Origin: Propionibacterium sp.
GTDB lineage: Bacteria; Actinomycetota; Actinomycetes; Propionibacteriales; Propionibacteriaceae
Length of the DNA: 35,028 bases
Direction: 5' to 3'
Assembly (NCBI GenBank): GCA_012839035.1
Contig: DUOB01000011.1
Coordinates: 1-35,028 of the forward strand
The position numbers were made by a program, and so were the translations under genes. The notes beneath the pieces were generated by a model. It had not been told where the DNA came from and ran no database searches. It was given only the letters and a program-made list of their open reading frames with translations. Positions 1 through 11,683 of this stretch are shown here, one piece after another. The first letter of the stretch is position 1. Every line of letters begins with the position of its first letter.

Positions 1-36
1 AAAAAGGGCAGGAAGGTCCCAAAAAGTGCAAATGAC

Positions 37-66
37 GTAAAACACGCTGTTGAGTTCTCAAAAACC
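37..66 (-). promoter_or_regulatory. boxA-like element of the rRNA operon leader
   Basis: Read on the minus strand this segment contains TTTTTGAGAACTCAACAGCG. From memory, TTTGAGAACTCAACAG is typical of actinobacterial rRNA leaders just before 16S rRNA, where it acts as a boxA-like antitermination or processing signal. The tandem minus-strand promoters to its right support a leader running leftwards into a 16S gene beyond position 1. The 16S gene itself is not in the window, so the assignment rests on motif and context. The similar spacer before 23S rRNA is less likely because of those promoters. Confidence 0.7.
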
Positions 67-129
67 GTACACACACCAAACCAAACAAGACCCAAAACAA
101 GCCCTGCCCAACCTGGGGCAACCTGGTGA

Positions 130-158
130 ACATTACTCATCCGTAGCGCCGGAGTCAA
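130..158 (-). promoter_or_regulatory. rRNA operon promoter, proximal (TTGACT-17-TAATGT)
   Basis: On the minus strand the -35 TTGACT lies at 153-158 and the -10 TAATGT at 130-135, with a 17-bp spacer. The 13-mer that covers the -10 and start region (124-136) is repeated exactly at 592-604 in the distal promoter. It is the promoter closest to the boxA-like element. Confidence 0.7.
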
Positions 159-237
159 ATCCGGCTCCCGGGTGAGTCCCGGGCTGTTCAGGTCCCGGAT
201 GTCGCGATCCACGTTTCCGTATTCCGCGACTTGATTC

Positions 238-266
238 ACTTTATCAGATCGCCTCTTCGAAATCAA
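238..266 (-). promoter_or_regulatory. rRNA operon promoter (TTGATT-17-TAAAGT)
   Basis: On the minus strand the -35 TTGATT is at 261-266 and the -10 TAAAGT at 238-243, separated by 17 bp. The surroundings are AT-richer than the rest of the window. It is one of at least four promoters in tandem upstream of the rRNA leader. Confidence 0.65.
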
Positions 267-323
267 ATCCGACGCGGCTTTCCGATAAGCCCTGAAAGGG
301 TTTCCCCCTTCAGCGCTTTTCCT

Positions 324-352
324 ACGTTATAGACCCTACCAGCCACAGTCAA
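324..352 (-). promoter_or_regulatory. rRNA operon promoter (TTGACT-17-TAACGT)
   Basis: On the minus strand the -35 TTGACT is at 347-352 and the -10 TAACGT at 324-329 with a 17-bp spacer. A weaker possible promoter (TTGAGG at 425-430, TAGTTG at 402-407, also 17 bp apart) lies upstream; its -10 is poor, so I do not list it separately. Confidence 0.55.
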
Positions 353-597
353 ACTGGGCCTTCCAAGTCATTTGCCCACCATTCCACTGGTCGGCAAATA
401 CCAACTATTCAGGATATAACCATCCCTCAAATCGGTTCCCTGGATTGTGTAGGCAATCCAAGATCCACGCACCTCATTCGCGTCCGACTGAGTGGCTTTC
501 AAGTGGAAGACACACCCGTCCGACACGATCGTTGTGGTGGAGTTGGGCCCATCGCGGTTCTGCCGGCTTTTGCCGTGTCCCGTTCAGGCCTTGGTGA

Positions 598-626
598 ACA
601 TTACGTACTCGCCGCGGGCTTGTCAA
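598..626 (-). promoter_or_regulatory. rRNA operon promoter, distal and strongest (TTGACA-17-TAATGT)
   Basis: On the minus strand a perfect -35 TTGACA lies at 621-626 and the -10 TAATGT at 598-603, with the ideal 17-bp spacer. It begins about 45 bases after the tyrS stop and drives transcription leftwards, away from tyrS and into the rRNA leader. Region 484-597 holds no gene I can support. I see no clear terminator for tyrS, so read-through from tyrS into the rRNA leader is possible. Confidence 0.75.
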
Positions 627-670
627 CTCCACCTCTCGTGAGGTGTGTCACATCCCGGGGCGACGAGAGT

Positions 671-1936
671 TCAGCGCTCGACCTCGACCAGTCCGACCGT
701 CTTCTTCCCCCTGCGCAACACGGCGAAACGTCCGTGCAGCAGGTCCGCCTCGGTCAGCCGCGCCTGATCGTCGCTCACTTTCGCGTTGTTGAGATAGGCC
801 CCGCCCTCGGTGATCGTGCGGCGGGCAGCGCCCTTGCTTGGCACGACGCCAGCGGCAACAAGGGCGTCCACCACCAGCGGCAATTCGGCGCCGGCCTTCA
901 GGACGTCGCCACCGACCTCCTGGCGTACTCCCACCAACGTCGACTCGTTCAGCGATCCCAACTCGCCGCGGCCGAACAACGCACCCGCGGCGGCGGCCGC
1001 AGACTCCCGCTCCGCCACGCCGTGGACCAGATCGGTGATGTCATCGGCCAGCGCCCGCTGGGCCGCACGCTTGTGTGGCTCCTCCGCCAACTGTCGGGCC
1101 AGGTCCCCGATCTCCTCACGACTGCGAGGCGAGAAGACCTTCAGATAGTCGATGACCTTCGCGTCCTCGGCGTTCAGGAAGAACTGGTGGAAGGCGTACG
1201 GGCTCGTGAGCTCCGGATCGATCCACACCGTGCCGCTCTCGGTCTTGCCGAACTTCGTGCCATCCGCCTTGGTGAGCAGTGGTGTCACCAGACCGTGCAC
1301 GGTCGCCTGTTCGGTGCGTCGGGTGAAGTCGATGCCGGCCGTGATGTTGCCCCACTGATCCTGGGCTCCGGTCTGGAGGGTGCAGCCATAGCGGCGGTAC
1401 AGCTCCCGATAGTCCAGCGACTGCAACAGCACATAGCTGAACTCGGTGTAGGAGATGCCCGTCTCGAGGCGTCTGGCCACCACATCACGGTCGAGCATCC
1501 GGTTGATGCTGAAGTGCTTGCCGATGTCGCGGAGGAATTCCAGTGTGCTGATCTCGGCGGTCCAGTCATAGTTGTTGACCAACCGCGCGGGATTCGGGCC
1601 GTCGAAATCGACATACCGGCTCACCTGTTCACCGAGCCGATCAACCCAGGCGGCGACGACCTCGGTGCTGTTCATGACGCGCTCACCGGTCTGCTTCGGG
1701 TCACCGATCAGCCCGGTCGAGCCACCGACCAGCAGAATCGGATTGTGCCCGGCCGCCTGGAGGTGGCGTACGACCATCAACTGCACCAAATGGCCGATGT
1801 GCAGACTCGGTGCGGTGGGGTCGAAGCCCACATAGGACGTGATCGGCCCCGCGTTCAGGTGCGCGGACAGCGCCTCCTGGTTCGTCGAATCGGCCACCAG
1901 GCCCCGCCAGATCAGTTCGTCCAACAATGCATTCAC
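671..1936 (-). CDS. tyrS: tyrosyl-tRNA synthetase
   Basis: Cytoplasmic class I enzyme that charges tRNA-Tyr with tyrosine using ATP. The 421-residue product has the usual length. The HIGH motif (HIGH, residues 46-49) and a KMSKS-type loop (KFGKT, 228-232) are intact; the region from about 350 to the end is an S4-type RNA-binding domain. The start is GTG at 1936: only 7 bases separate it from a -10 hexamer TAGGGT (1944-1949) in the 39-base gap after argH, so tyrS probably has its own promoter and a leaderless mRNA. It may also receive read-through from the arg operon. Confidence 0.97.
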   Translation of the reverse strand: MNALLDELIWRGLVADSTNQEALSAHLNAGPITSYVGFDPTAPSLHIGHLVQLMVVRHLQAAGHNPILLVGGSTGLIGDPKQTGERVMNSTEVVAAWVDRLGEQVSRYVDFDGPNPARLVNNYDWTAEISTLEFLRDIGKHFSINRMLDRDVVARRLETGISYTEFSYVLLQSLDYRELYRRYGCTLQTGAQDQWGNITAGIDFTRRTEQATVHGLVTPLLTKADGTKFGKTESGTVWIDPELTSPYAFHQFFLNAEDAKVIDYLKVFSPRSREEIGDLARQLAEEPHKRAAQRALADDITDLVHGVAERESAAAAAGALFGRGELGSLNESTLVGVRQEVGGDVLKAGAELPLVVDALVAAGVVPSKGAARRTITEGGAYLNNAKVSDDQARLTEADLLHGRFAVLRRGKKTVGLVEVER

Positions 1937-1943
1937 GGCGCAT

Positions 1944-1949
1944 ACCCTA
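1944..1949 (-). promoter_or_regulatory. -10 element of a leaderless tyrS promoter
   Basis: TAGGGT on the minus strand, 7 bases before the GTG start of tyrS. The same hexamer and spacing precede the aldo-keto reductase and, with 8 and 6 bases, hisE and the DUF3090 gene. No convincing -35 is seen. Confidence 0.5.
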
Positions 1950-1975
1950 GCCGTGACCGCCCCCGGGTCCCACCC

Positions 1976-4088
<2,113 letters not shown>

Positions 4089-4089
4089 G

Positions 4090-5028
4090 TCATTCCCCTC
4101 GTGCCGCCCGATCGAGGAACGTCAGGATCGCCTTCTGCGCATGTCGCCGGTTCTCGGCCTCGTCCCAGATCACCGCGCGAGGGCCGTCGAGGATCTCGGC
4201 CATGATCTCCTTGCCGCGATAGGCGGGCAGACAATGCATCACGATCGCCTCCGCATCCGCGTGGTCGATGAGATCGGCATTGACCTGATAGGCGCCGAAC
4301 GCCACCGTCCGGGCTTCGTTCTCCTCCTCCAAACCCATGCTCACCCAGGTGTCGGTGGCCACGACGTCCGCGCTGCGGACCGCCTCGAGCGGTGAGTCCG
4401 TGATGAGGACCGATCCACCCACCTTGGCGGCGATCGTCTCGGCCCGGGCCACCATCGCGGGATCCGGCTGATAACCCTCCGGCGCACCGATCCGCACGTG
4501 CATCCCGGCCAGCGCGCCACCCAACAGATAGGAGTTCGCCATGTTGTTCGCACCATCACCGACATAGCCGAACCGGATCCCGTGCAGGAAGCCCTTGTGC
4601 TCGGTGATCGTCTGCAGATCCGCAAGGACCTGGCAGGGATGGAACTCATCCGTGAGCGCGTTGACCACGGGCACGGTCGCCTGCGCGGCCATTTCCTCGA
4701 TGCGCTGCTGGGCCCCCGTGCGCCACACGATCGCGGACACGTGCCCGCTCAACACCTTGGCCGAGTCGGCGATCGACTCGCGCGTCCCGATGCCCGCGAG
4801 CCGTCCGTCCACGAACATGGGGTTGCCGCCGAGCTCGGCGACGCCGGCGTGGAAGGAAAGCTGGGTACGCAGGGTTGCCTTGTCGCTCAGGATCGCGACC
4901 GAGCGCGGCCCCTCGAACGGGCGATGCTTGAAGGGATCGGCCTTCATCTCCGCTGCCAGCGCGAGGACCGCGGTCTGCTCGGCCGGAGTCAGGTCGTCAT
5001 CGGCCAAGAAGTGGCGCAGGGCGTTCAT
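4090..5028 (-). CDS. argF: ornithine carbamoyltransferase with a variant phosphate loop
   Basis: Makes citrulline from ornithine and carbamoyl phosphate. The 312-residue length is normal. Conserved parts include [12 protein letters not shown] (carbamoyl-phosphate side), the SMG ornithine loop (VSMGLEEE) and HCLPAYRG near residue 266. The phosphate-binding loop is unusual: residues 49-57 read DKATLRTQL where the family normally has a P-S-T-R-T-R type loop, so the Ser, the first Thr and the last Arg are replaced by Thr, Leu and Gln. Operon position between argD and argR supports ArgF rather than another transcarbamylase. It overlaps the end of argD by 4 bases. Confidence 0.93.
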   Translation of the reverse strand: MNALRHFLADDDLTPAEQTAVLALAAEMKADPFKHRPFEGPRSVAILSDKATLRTQLSFHAGVAELGGNPMFVDGRLAGIGTRESIADSAKVLSGHVSAIVWRTGAQQRIEEMAAQATVPVVNALTDEFHPCQVLADLQTITEHKGFLHGIRFGYVGDGANNMANSYLLGGALAGMHVRIGAPEGYQPDPAMVARAETIAAKVGGSVLITDSPLEAVRSADVVATDTWVSMGLEEENEARTVAFGAYQVNADLIDHADAEAIVMHCLPAYRGKEIMAEILDGPRAVIWDEAENRRHAQKAILTFLDRAARGE

Positions 5029-6236
5029 GCGGGAGTCCCCTCGAGGATGGTGGGCAGGGCAGCGACGAAGGTGTCGAGCTGGTCGGCGGTGATGACCAGC
5101 GGCGGGGCGACGCGCAGCACGTGGGGCCGCGGTGCATTGATGACGAAGCCGAGATCCATCGCCCGGTCATAGGCCGCGGGCGCGACCTCGTCGGTGAGCA
5201 CGATCGCACGCAGCAGCCCGCGCCCGCGTACCTCCTTGATCCGCGGGTGGCCCAAGGCCTCCACCGCAGCCCGGAAGTGCTCCCCCATCGCCGTGACGTG
5301 CTCGAGCAGCCCTTCGCGCTGGATGATTTGGATGACCGCCAGCGCGGCGACGGCCGCGACGGGGTTGCCGCCGAACGTCGTGCCGTGGGATCCCGGTTGC
5401 AGCAGGTCCGCGGCCTCGCCGGTCGCGACGCACGCACCGATCGGGAACCCGTTGCCGAGCCCCTTGGCGAGGGTGACGACATCGGGAACGACACCGTCAT
5501 GCTGCGCCGCCAGCCAGTGGCCGGTCCGGCCCATGCCGCTCTGCACCTCGTCGAGCCACAGCAGGGCACCATGGTCGTGGGCGATCCGCTGTGCATCGGC
5601 CAGGAACCCGTCGGGCGGGACGATGACCCCCGCCTCGCCCTGGATGGGTTCGACGAGGACGGCCGCGACGGTGTCGTCGACGGCGGCCTCGAGGGCCGCG
5701 ACGTCGCCGAACGGGACCCACGTGACGTGACCGGGCAGGGGCTCGAACGGTTCCCGATATTTGGCGGTGTGCGTCAGCGCCAGCGCACCCATCGAGCGTC
5801 CGTGGAAACAGCCCTCCATCGCGACGATCCCGGTGCGGCCCGTGCGCCGCGTCAGCTTGAACGCCGCCTCATTGGCCTCGGTCCCGGAATTGGTGAAGAA
5901 CACTTTCGCTCCGGCATCCGCATCTCCCGTGACCATCGCGGTCAACTGCTCGGCCAGCGCGATCTGGGCGGGGGTCGCAAAGAAGTTGGAGACGTGCCCG
6001 AGCGTCGACAGTTGCGCGGTGATCGCACCCAGGACCTGGGGATGTGCATGACCCAGTGCGTTGACCGCGATCCCGGCCAGCAGGTCGAGATAGCGATTCC
6101 CGTCGACGTCCCAGACGTAGCAGCCCTCGCCGCGGGTGAAGACCCTCTTGGGCGGACCGAACGTGTTCATCACCGCGTGCCCATAGCGCTCGGTGAGCTG
6201 CGCACCGGTCCCGCCGGGAAGAATGACCTCAGGCAT
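5025..6236 (-). CDS. argD: acetylornithine aminotransferase
   Basis: PLP enzyme converting N-acetylglutamate semialdehyde to N-acetylornithine with glutamate as amino donor; class III aminotransferase. The 403 residues include the [13 protein letters not shown] phosphate-binding region (about 116-128), the [12 protein letters not shown] block (about 228-239) with the cofactor Asp, and the Schiff-base lysine in [13 protein letters not shown] (K258). ATG 6236 overlaps the end of argB by 8 bases, so translation is probably coupled. Confidence 0.97.
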   Translation of the reverse strand: MPEVILPGGTGAQLTERYGHAVMNTFGPPKRVFTRGEGCYVWDVDGNRYLDLLAGIAVNALGHAHPQVLGAITAQLSTLGHVSNFFATPAQIALAEQLTAMVTGDADAGAKVFFTNSGTEANEAAFKLTRRTGRTGIVAMEGCFHGRSMGALALTHTAKYREPFEPLPGHVTWVPFGDVAALEAAVDDTVAAVLVEPIQGEAGVIVPPDGFLADAQRIAHDHGALLWLDEVQSGMGRTGHWLAAQHDGVVPDVVTLAKGLGNGFPIGACVATGEAADLLQPGSHGTTFGGNPVAAVAALAVIQIIQREGLLEHVTAMGEHFRAAVEALGHPRIKEVRGRGLLRAIVLTDEVAPAAYDRAMDLGFVINAPRPHVLRVAPPLVITADQLDTFVAALPTILEGTPA

Positions 6237-7145
6237 GCACTTCCTCCGCGATCATCAGGGGGCCCGTGGCGTTGATCTCCGTCCCCATGCCGGCGTCGGT
6301 GAAAATGTCCAGCAACAGCACGTGCGGGACTCGTCCGTCGACCACGGCCGCCCGGGACACCCCACCATCGACGGCGGCCAGCGCGGCCTCCATCTTCGGC
6401 ACCATCCCGGACTCCAGACTCGGCAGCATCGCCCGCAGATCGTCGGCGGAGATCATGGAGATGAGCTCCGGGTTGTCCGGCCAGTTGCGATAGAGACCCG
6501 GCACATCGGTCAGCATCACGAGCTTCTCCGCACCGAGCGCGATCGCCAGGGCGGCCGCTGCGGTATCGGCATTGACGTTGTGCACTACGCCCGTGTCGTC
6601 GGGGGCGATCGAGGCCACCACGGGAATCCGCCCGGCCGCGATGAGGTCGGTGACGGCGTCCGCGCGCACCCTGCTCACCTCGCCCACCAGGCCCAGGTCG
6701 ACCTCCTGACCGTCGAGCCGCAGGCCCTTGCGGGACGCCGTGAACAGGCCGGCGTCCTCGCCGGACTGGCCGACCGCGAACGGGCCGTGCTGGTTGATCA
6801 GCCCGACGAGCTCCCGGTTGACCTGACCCATCAGGACCATCCGGACAACGTCCATCGCCTCGGGGGTCGTGACCCGCAGACCGCCGCGGAACTCCGAGGT
6901 GATCTCGAGCTTCTTGAGCATCTTGGAGATCTGCGGCCCCCCGCCGTGCACGACCACCGGGCGTACGCCACACAACCGCAGGAACACGATGTCTTCCGCG
7001 AACGCCCTCTTGAGGTCGTCGTCGACCATGGCGTTCCCGCCGTATTTGATCAGGAGGATCTTGCCGGCATATTCCTGCAACCACGGCAATGCCTCGATCA
7101 GCACCTCGGCCTTCTCGTGCGGGCCGAGGTGCGCGATGGCGTCCA

Positions 7146-7149
<4 letters not shown>
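6229..7149 (-). CDS. argB: acetylglutamate kinase
   Basis: Phosphorylates N-acetylglutamate, usually the arginine-inhibited step. The 306-residue product has the amino-acid kinase fold: KYGGNAM near residue 31, [10 protein letters not shown], and a nucleotide-binding region around LTDVPGLY. The start at ATG 7149 forms an ATGA overlap with the argJ stop, and GGAG lies about 10 bases upstream. A longer frame reaching 7422 overlaps argJ and has arginine-rich antisense-like composition, so I reject it. Confidence 0.97.
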
Positions 7150-9478
<2,329 letters not shown>

Positions 9479-9480
9479 CT

Positions 9481-10650
9481 ATGGAGGAACAGCGCACCGA
9501 GGCGCTCGCGGCGCTGCTGTCGGCCGAGGACACCGGCATCCAGAACACCGGCCAGATCTCGATGGCCCTCATCGGCATCATCGCGGCCTATCTTCCGGTG
9601 TCCCTCTTCGCGGTCTATCAGGGCTACGGCAACGAGATCCTCGCCTATCTCCCCCTGCCCGTTGTGCTGCTCATGTTCTTCCACATGGTGCAGATCGCCG
9701 CCATGGCGCGGCGTACCCGGTCCGCAGGCATCGTCGAGCACGAACTGATCAAGACCGCGGGGCTGGAGGCCGCGTACGCCCGCGGCTGGCTCGGGACCCC
9801 GGCCCGGAACCCGATCATCAATCCGTACGCCATCGCCGCCGAGAAGGGCGACCGGTGGATGTCGCGCTATGTCGCCGCGGTGCTGCCGGCCGTCGGGCTC
9901 TACGGCATCGGCATCGCGTACACGTGGTTCCTGTGCTCCGAGTCCGCCCGGCTCAACCCGGACTATCCGGTCCGTTTCTGGGCGTTCGTCCTGCCCGTGC
10001 TCCTGAATCTCCTGCTGTGGTCGGTCTTCCTGGACTCGGCGATGAGCTATTTCGCACCGCGCTACAAGATCAACATCTGGGTCCCGATCGCCGGTCTGAC
10101 GGGAATCTGGTTGCAGGCGAATTTCCCGACCTTGCAGACCGAGCCGTACATGTACTTCAGCCTCCACAGCGCTGCCCTCCTCACCGTGGCCGCGGCGACC
10201 CGCCCGTGGCGCTGGCCGTGGCACGACGTCGTCGCCCGGGCCGGAATCGCCGGCATTCTCGTGTCGTCGATCGGGTTCTGGCTGATGATCTTCCCCGAGG
10301 ACCGCTTCCGCTCCCCCGAGGAGATGGTGTGGGCGAACCTCAGCATGCACCTGGTGCTGCCCGTCGTGGTCCTGCTCGCCGTCTGGTATCGCCGCAGCCC
10401 GCTCACGCCGCTGTCCTGGCGGCAGATCGGTTGGGTGCTGGCTTTTCCTGTGGCCTACGGGCTGTTCGTGCTCGTCACCCACGTGGGGTTCGGGGTGAGG
10501 ATTCCGTACGCCTTCCTCGACCCGGGCCGCGACGGGCTCGGTGTGACGATCGCCACCTGCACACTGACCGTGATGGTGTTCATCGTTGTCGCCAGTGCCG
10601 AACGTTTCCTGCTCGCGCTGCGCAGGAGCGTCATAGGCTCGGCCACATGA
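9481..10650 (+). CDS. polytopic membrane protein with a C-terminal Pr6Pr-like domain
   Basis: A 389-residue integral membrane protein with about ten predicted helices. Residues from about 198 to 385 resemble the Pr6Pr membrane family (six helices; landmarks are an aromatic YMYFSLHS helix start, a WANLSMHLVLPVVVLL helix, then FPVAYGLFVLV and a PYAFLDP loop). The first 190 residues carry four further helices (about 28-45, 52-73, 128-149, 163-182) and two loops I cannot assign. No catalytic motif is visible and the function is unknown. It is divergent from argC, and its TGA overlaps the ATG of the next gene, so the two are probably one transcript. Confidence 0.85.
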   Translation: MEEQRTEALAALLSAEDTGIQNTGQISMALIGIIAAYLPVSLFAVYQGYGNEILAYLPLPVVLLMFFHMVQIAAMARRTRSAGIVEHELIKTAGLEAAYARGWLGTPARNPIINPYAIAAEKGDRWMSRYVAAVLPAVGLYGIGIAYTWFLCSESARLNPDYPVRFWAFVLPVLLNLLLWSVFLDSAMSYFAPRYKINIWVPIAGLTGIWLQANFPTLQTEPYMYFSLHSAALLTVAAATRPWRWPWHDVVARAGIAGILVSSIGFWLMIFPEDRFRSPEEMVWANLSMHLVLPVVVLLAVWYRRSPLTPLSWRQIGWVLAFPVAYGLFVLVTHVGFGVRIPYAFLDPGRDGLGVTIATCTLTVMVFIVVASAERFLLALRRSVIGSAT

Positions 10651-11597
10651 CTCGCCTGGGTTATCAGATTCCGAATTTCACCTATCCCGACACCGACAGC
10701 GGTGGCCTCTTCGACGCCATCAGCCGGCAGGCAGTGGAGGCCGAGGCCGGTGGCTTCGACACGGTCCTGGTGATGGACCACTTCTATCAGCTGCCGATGC
10801 TGGGAGCCCCGGAGAATGCGATGCTCGAGTGCTATGTGCTCCTCGCCGCACTCTCGCAGTGCACCGAACGGATCCGTCTCGGCGCCCTGGTCACCGGGAA
10901 CACCTATCGCAATCCCGCACTGCTCGCCAAGACCGTGACGGCCCTCGATGTCGTCTCCCGCGGCCGCGCCCAGCTCGGCATCGGAGCCGGTTGGTATGAA
11001 CTCGAGCACGACGCCTTCGGGTTCGAGTTCGGCACGTTCACCGACCGGTTCGAGAAGCTGGAGGAGTCCCTGCAGATCATCATCGGCATGCTGCGCGGGG
11101 AGCGCCCGACCCTCGACGGCACGTGGTACCAGGTCACGGACGCCGTCAACTCCCCTCCCCCTGTCGGCCGCATCCCGATCATGATCGGTGGCGCCGGCGA
11201 GCGGAAGACGCTGCGCATGGTCGCTCAGTATGCCGACGAGTCGAACCTGCTGTGCGGCGTCGACGACATCCCCCGCAAGCTGGCCGCGCTCGACGAACAC
11301 TGCGAACGGCTCGGCCGGGACCGTTCCGGGATCACGGTGAGTTATCAGATCAGCGCCTGCATTGCGCCGACCAAGGAGCAGGCCGAGCGGGAGTACGCGG
11401 ACGCGATCACCCACATCCCCCAGCTCGAGGCGCGTCGCCCGAACGTGGTGCTGGGTGGCCCGGATGAGGTTGCCGAAGCCGCAGCACGGGCGATCGAGCA
11501 CGGGGTCGACGGATTCACCGTCAACCTGCCTGCGAACGGCCACATCGAGGGCCGCGTCGCGCTCCTGGGTGAGACCCTCGCGCCGCTGATCAGCTGA
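10647..11597 (+). CDS. LLM-class F420-dependent oxidoreductase (Rv1855c-like)
   Basis: A 316-residue TIM-barrel flavin/F420 enzyme of the luciferase-like monooxygenase superfamily. Conserved blocks typical of the Rv1855c-type subfamily are clear: VMDHFYQLP near residue 43, ENAMLECYVLLAALSQ, RLGALVTGNTYRNPALLAK, and GRAQLGIGAGWYELEH. Substrate is unknown. The ATG lies in an ATGA overlap with the upstream membrane-protein gene. It converges on pheT, with a large inverted repeat between the two stops. Confidence 0.9.
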   Translation: MTRLGYQIPNFTYPDTDSGGLFDAISRQAVEAEAGGFDTVLVMDHFYQLPMLGAPENAMLECYVLLAALSQCTERIRLGALVTGNTYRNPALLAKTVTALDVVSRGRAQLGIGAGWYELEHDAFGFEFGTFTDRFEKLEESLQIIIGMLRGERPTLDGTWYQVTDAVNSPPPVGRIPIMIGGAGERKTLRMVAQYADESNLLCGVDDIPRKLAALDEHCERLGRDRSGITVSYQISACIAPTKEQAEREYADAITHIPQLEARRPNVVLGGPDEVAEAAARAIEHGVDGFTVNLPANGHIEGRVALLGETLAPLIS

Positions 11598-11613
11598 CCA
11601 CGGCCAGAGACGA

Positions 11614-11679
11614 CAAAAACTGACCAGTCGTCCCCAGGAATCCGCCGAGACACGCCGGGGATCGATTGGTCAGCTTTTG
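11614..11679. terminator. bidirectional terminator-like inverted repeat
   Basis: Arms at 11614-11626 (CAAAAACTGACCA) and 11667-11679 (TGGTCAGCTTTTG) pair with one mismatch and place A or T runs at the outer ends in both directions. The 40-base loop holds a further small CCCC/GGGG hairpin. It lies between the convergent ends of the oxidoreductase and pheT. The long loop makes the folding less certain. Confidence 0.55.
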
Positions 11680-11683
11680 CGCA

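Noticed and set aside
402..430. Fifth rRNA promoter TTGAGG-17-TAGTTG
   Set aside because: The -10 matches the consensus at only two of six positions; spacing alone is not enough to list it as a feature.
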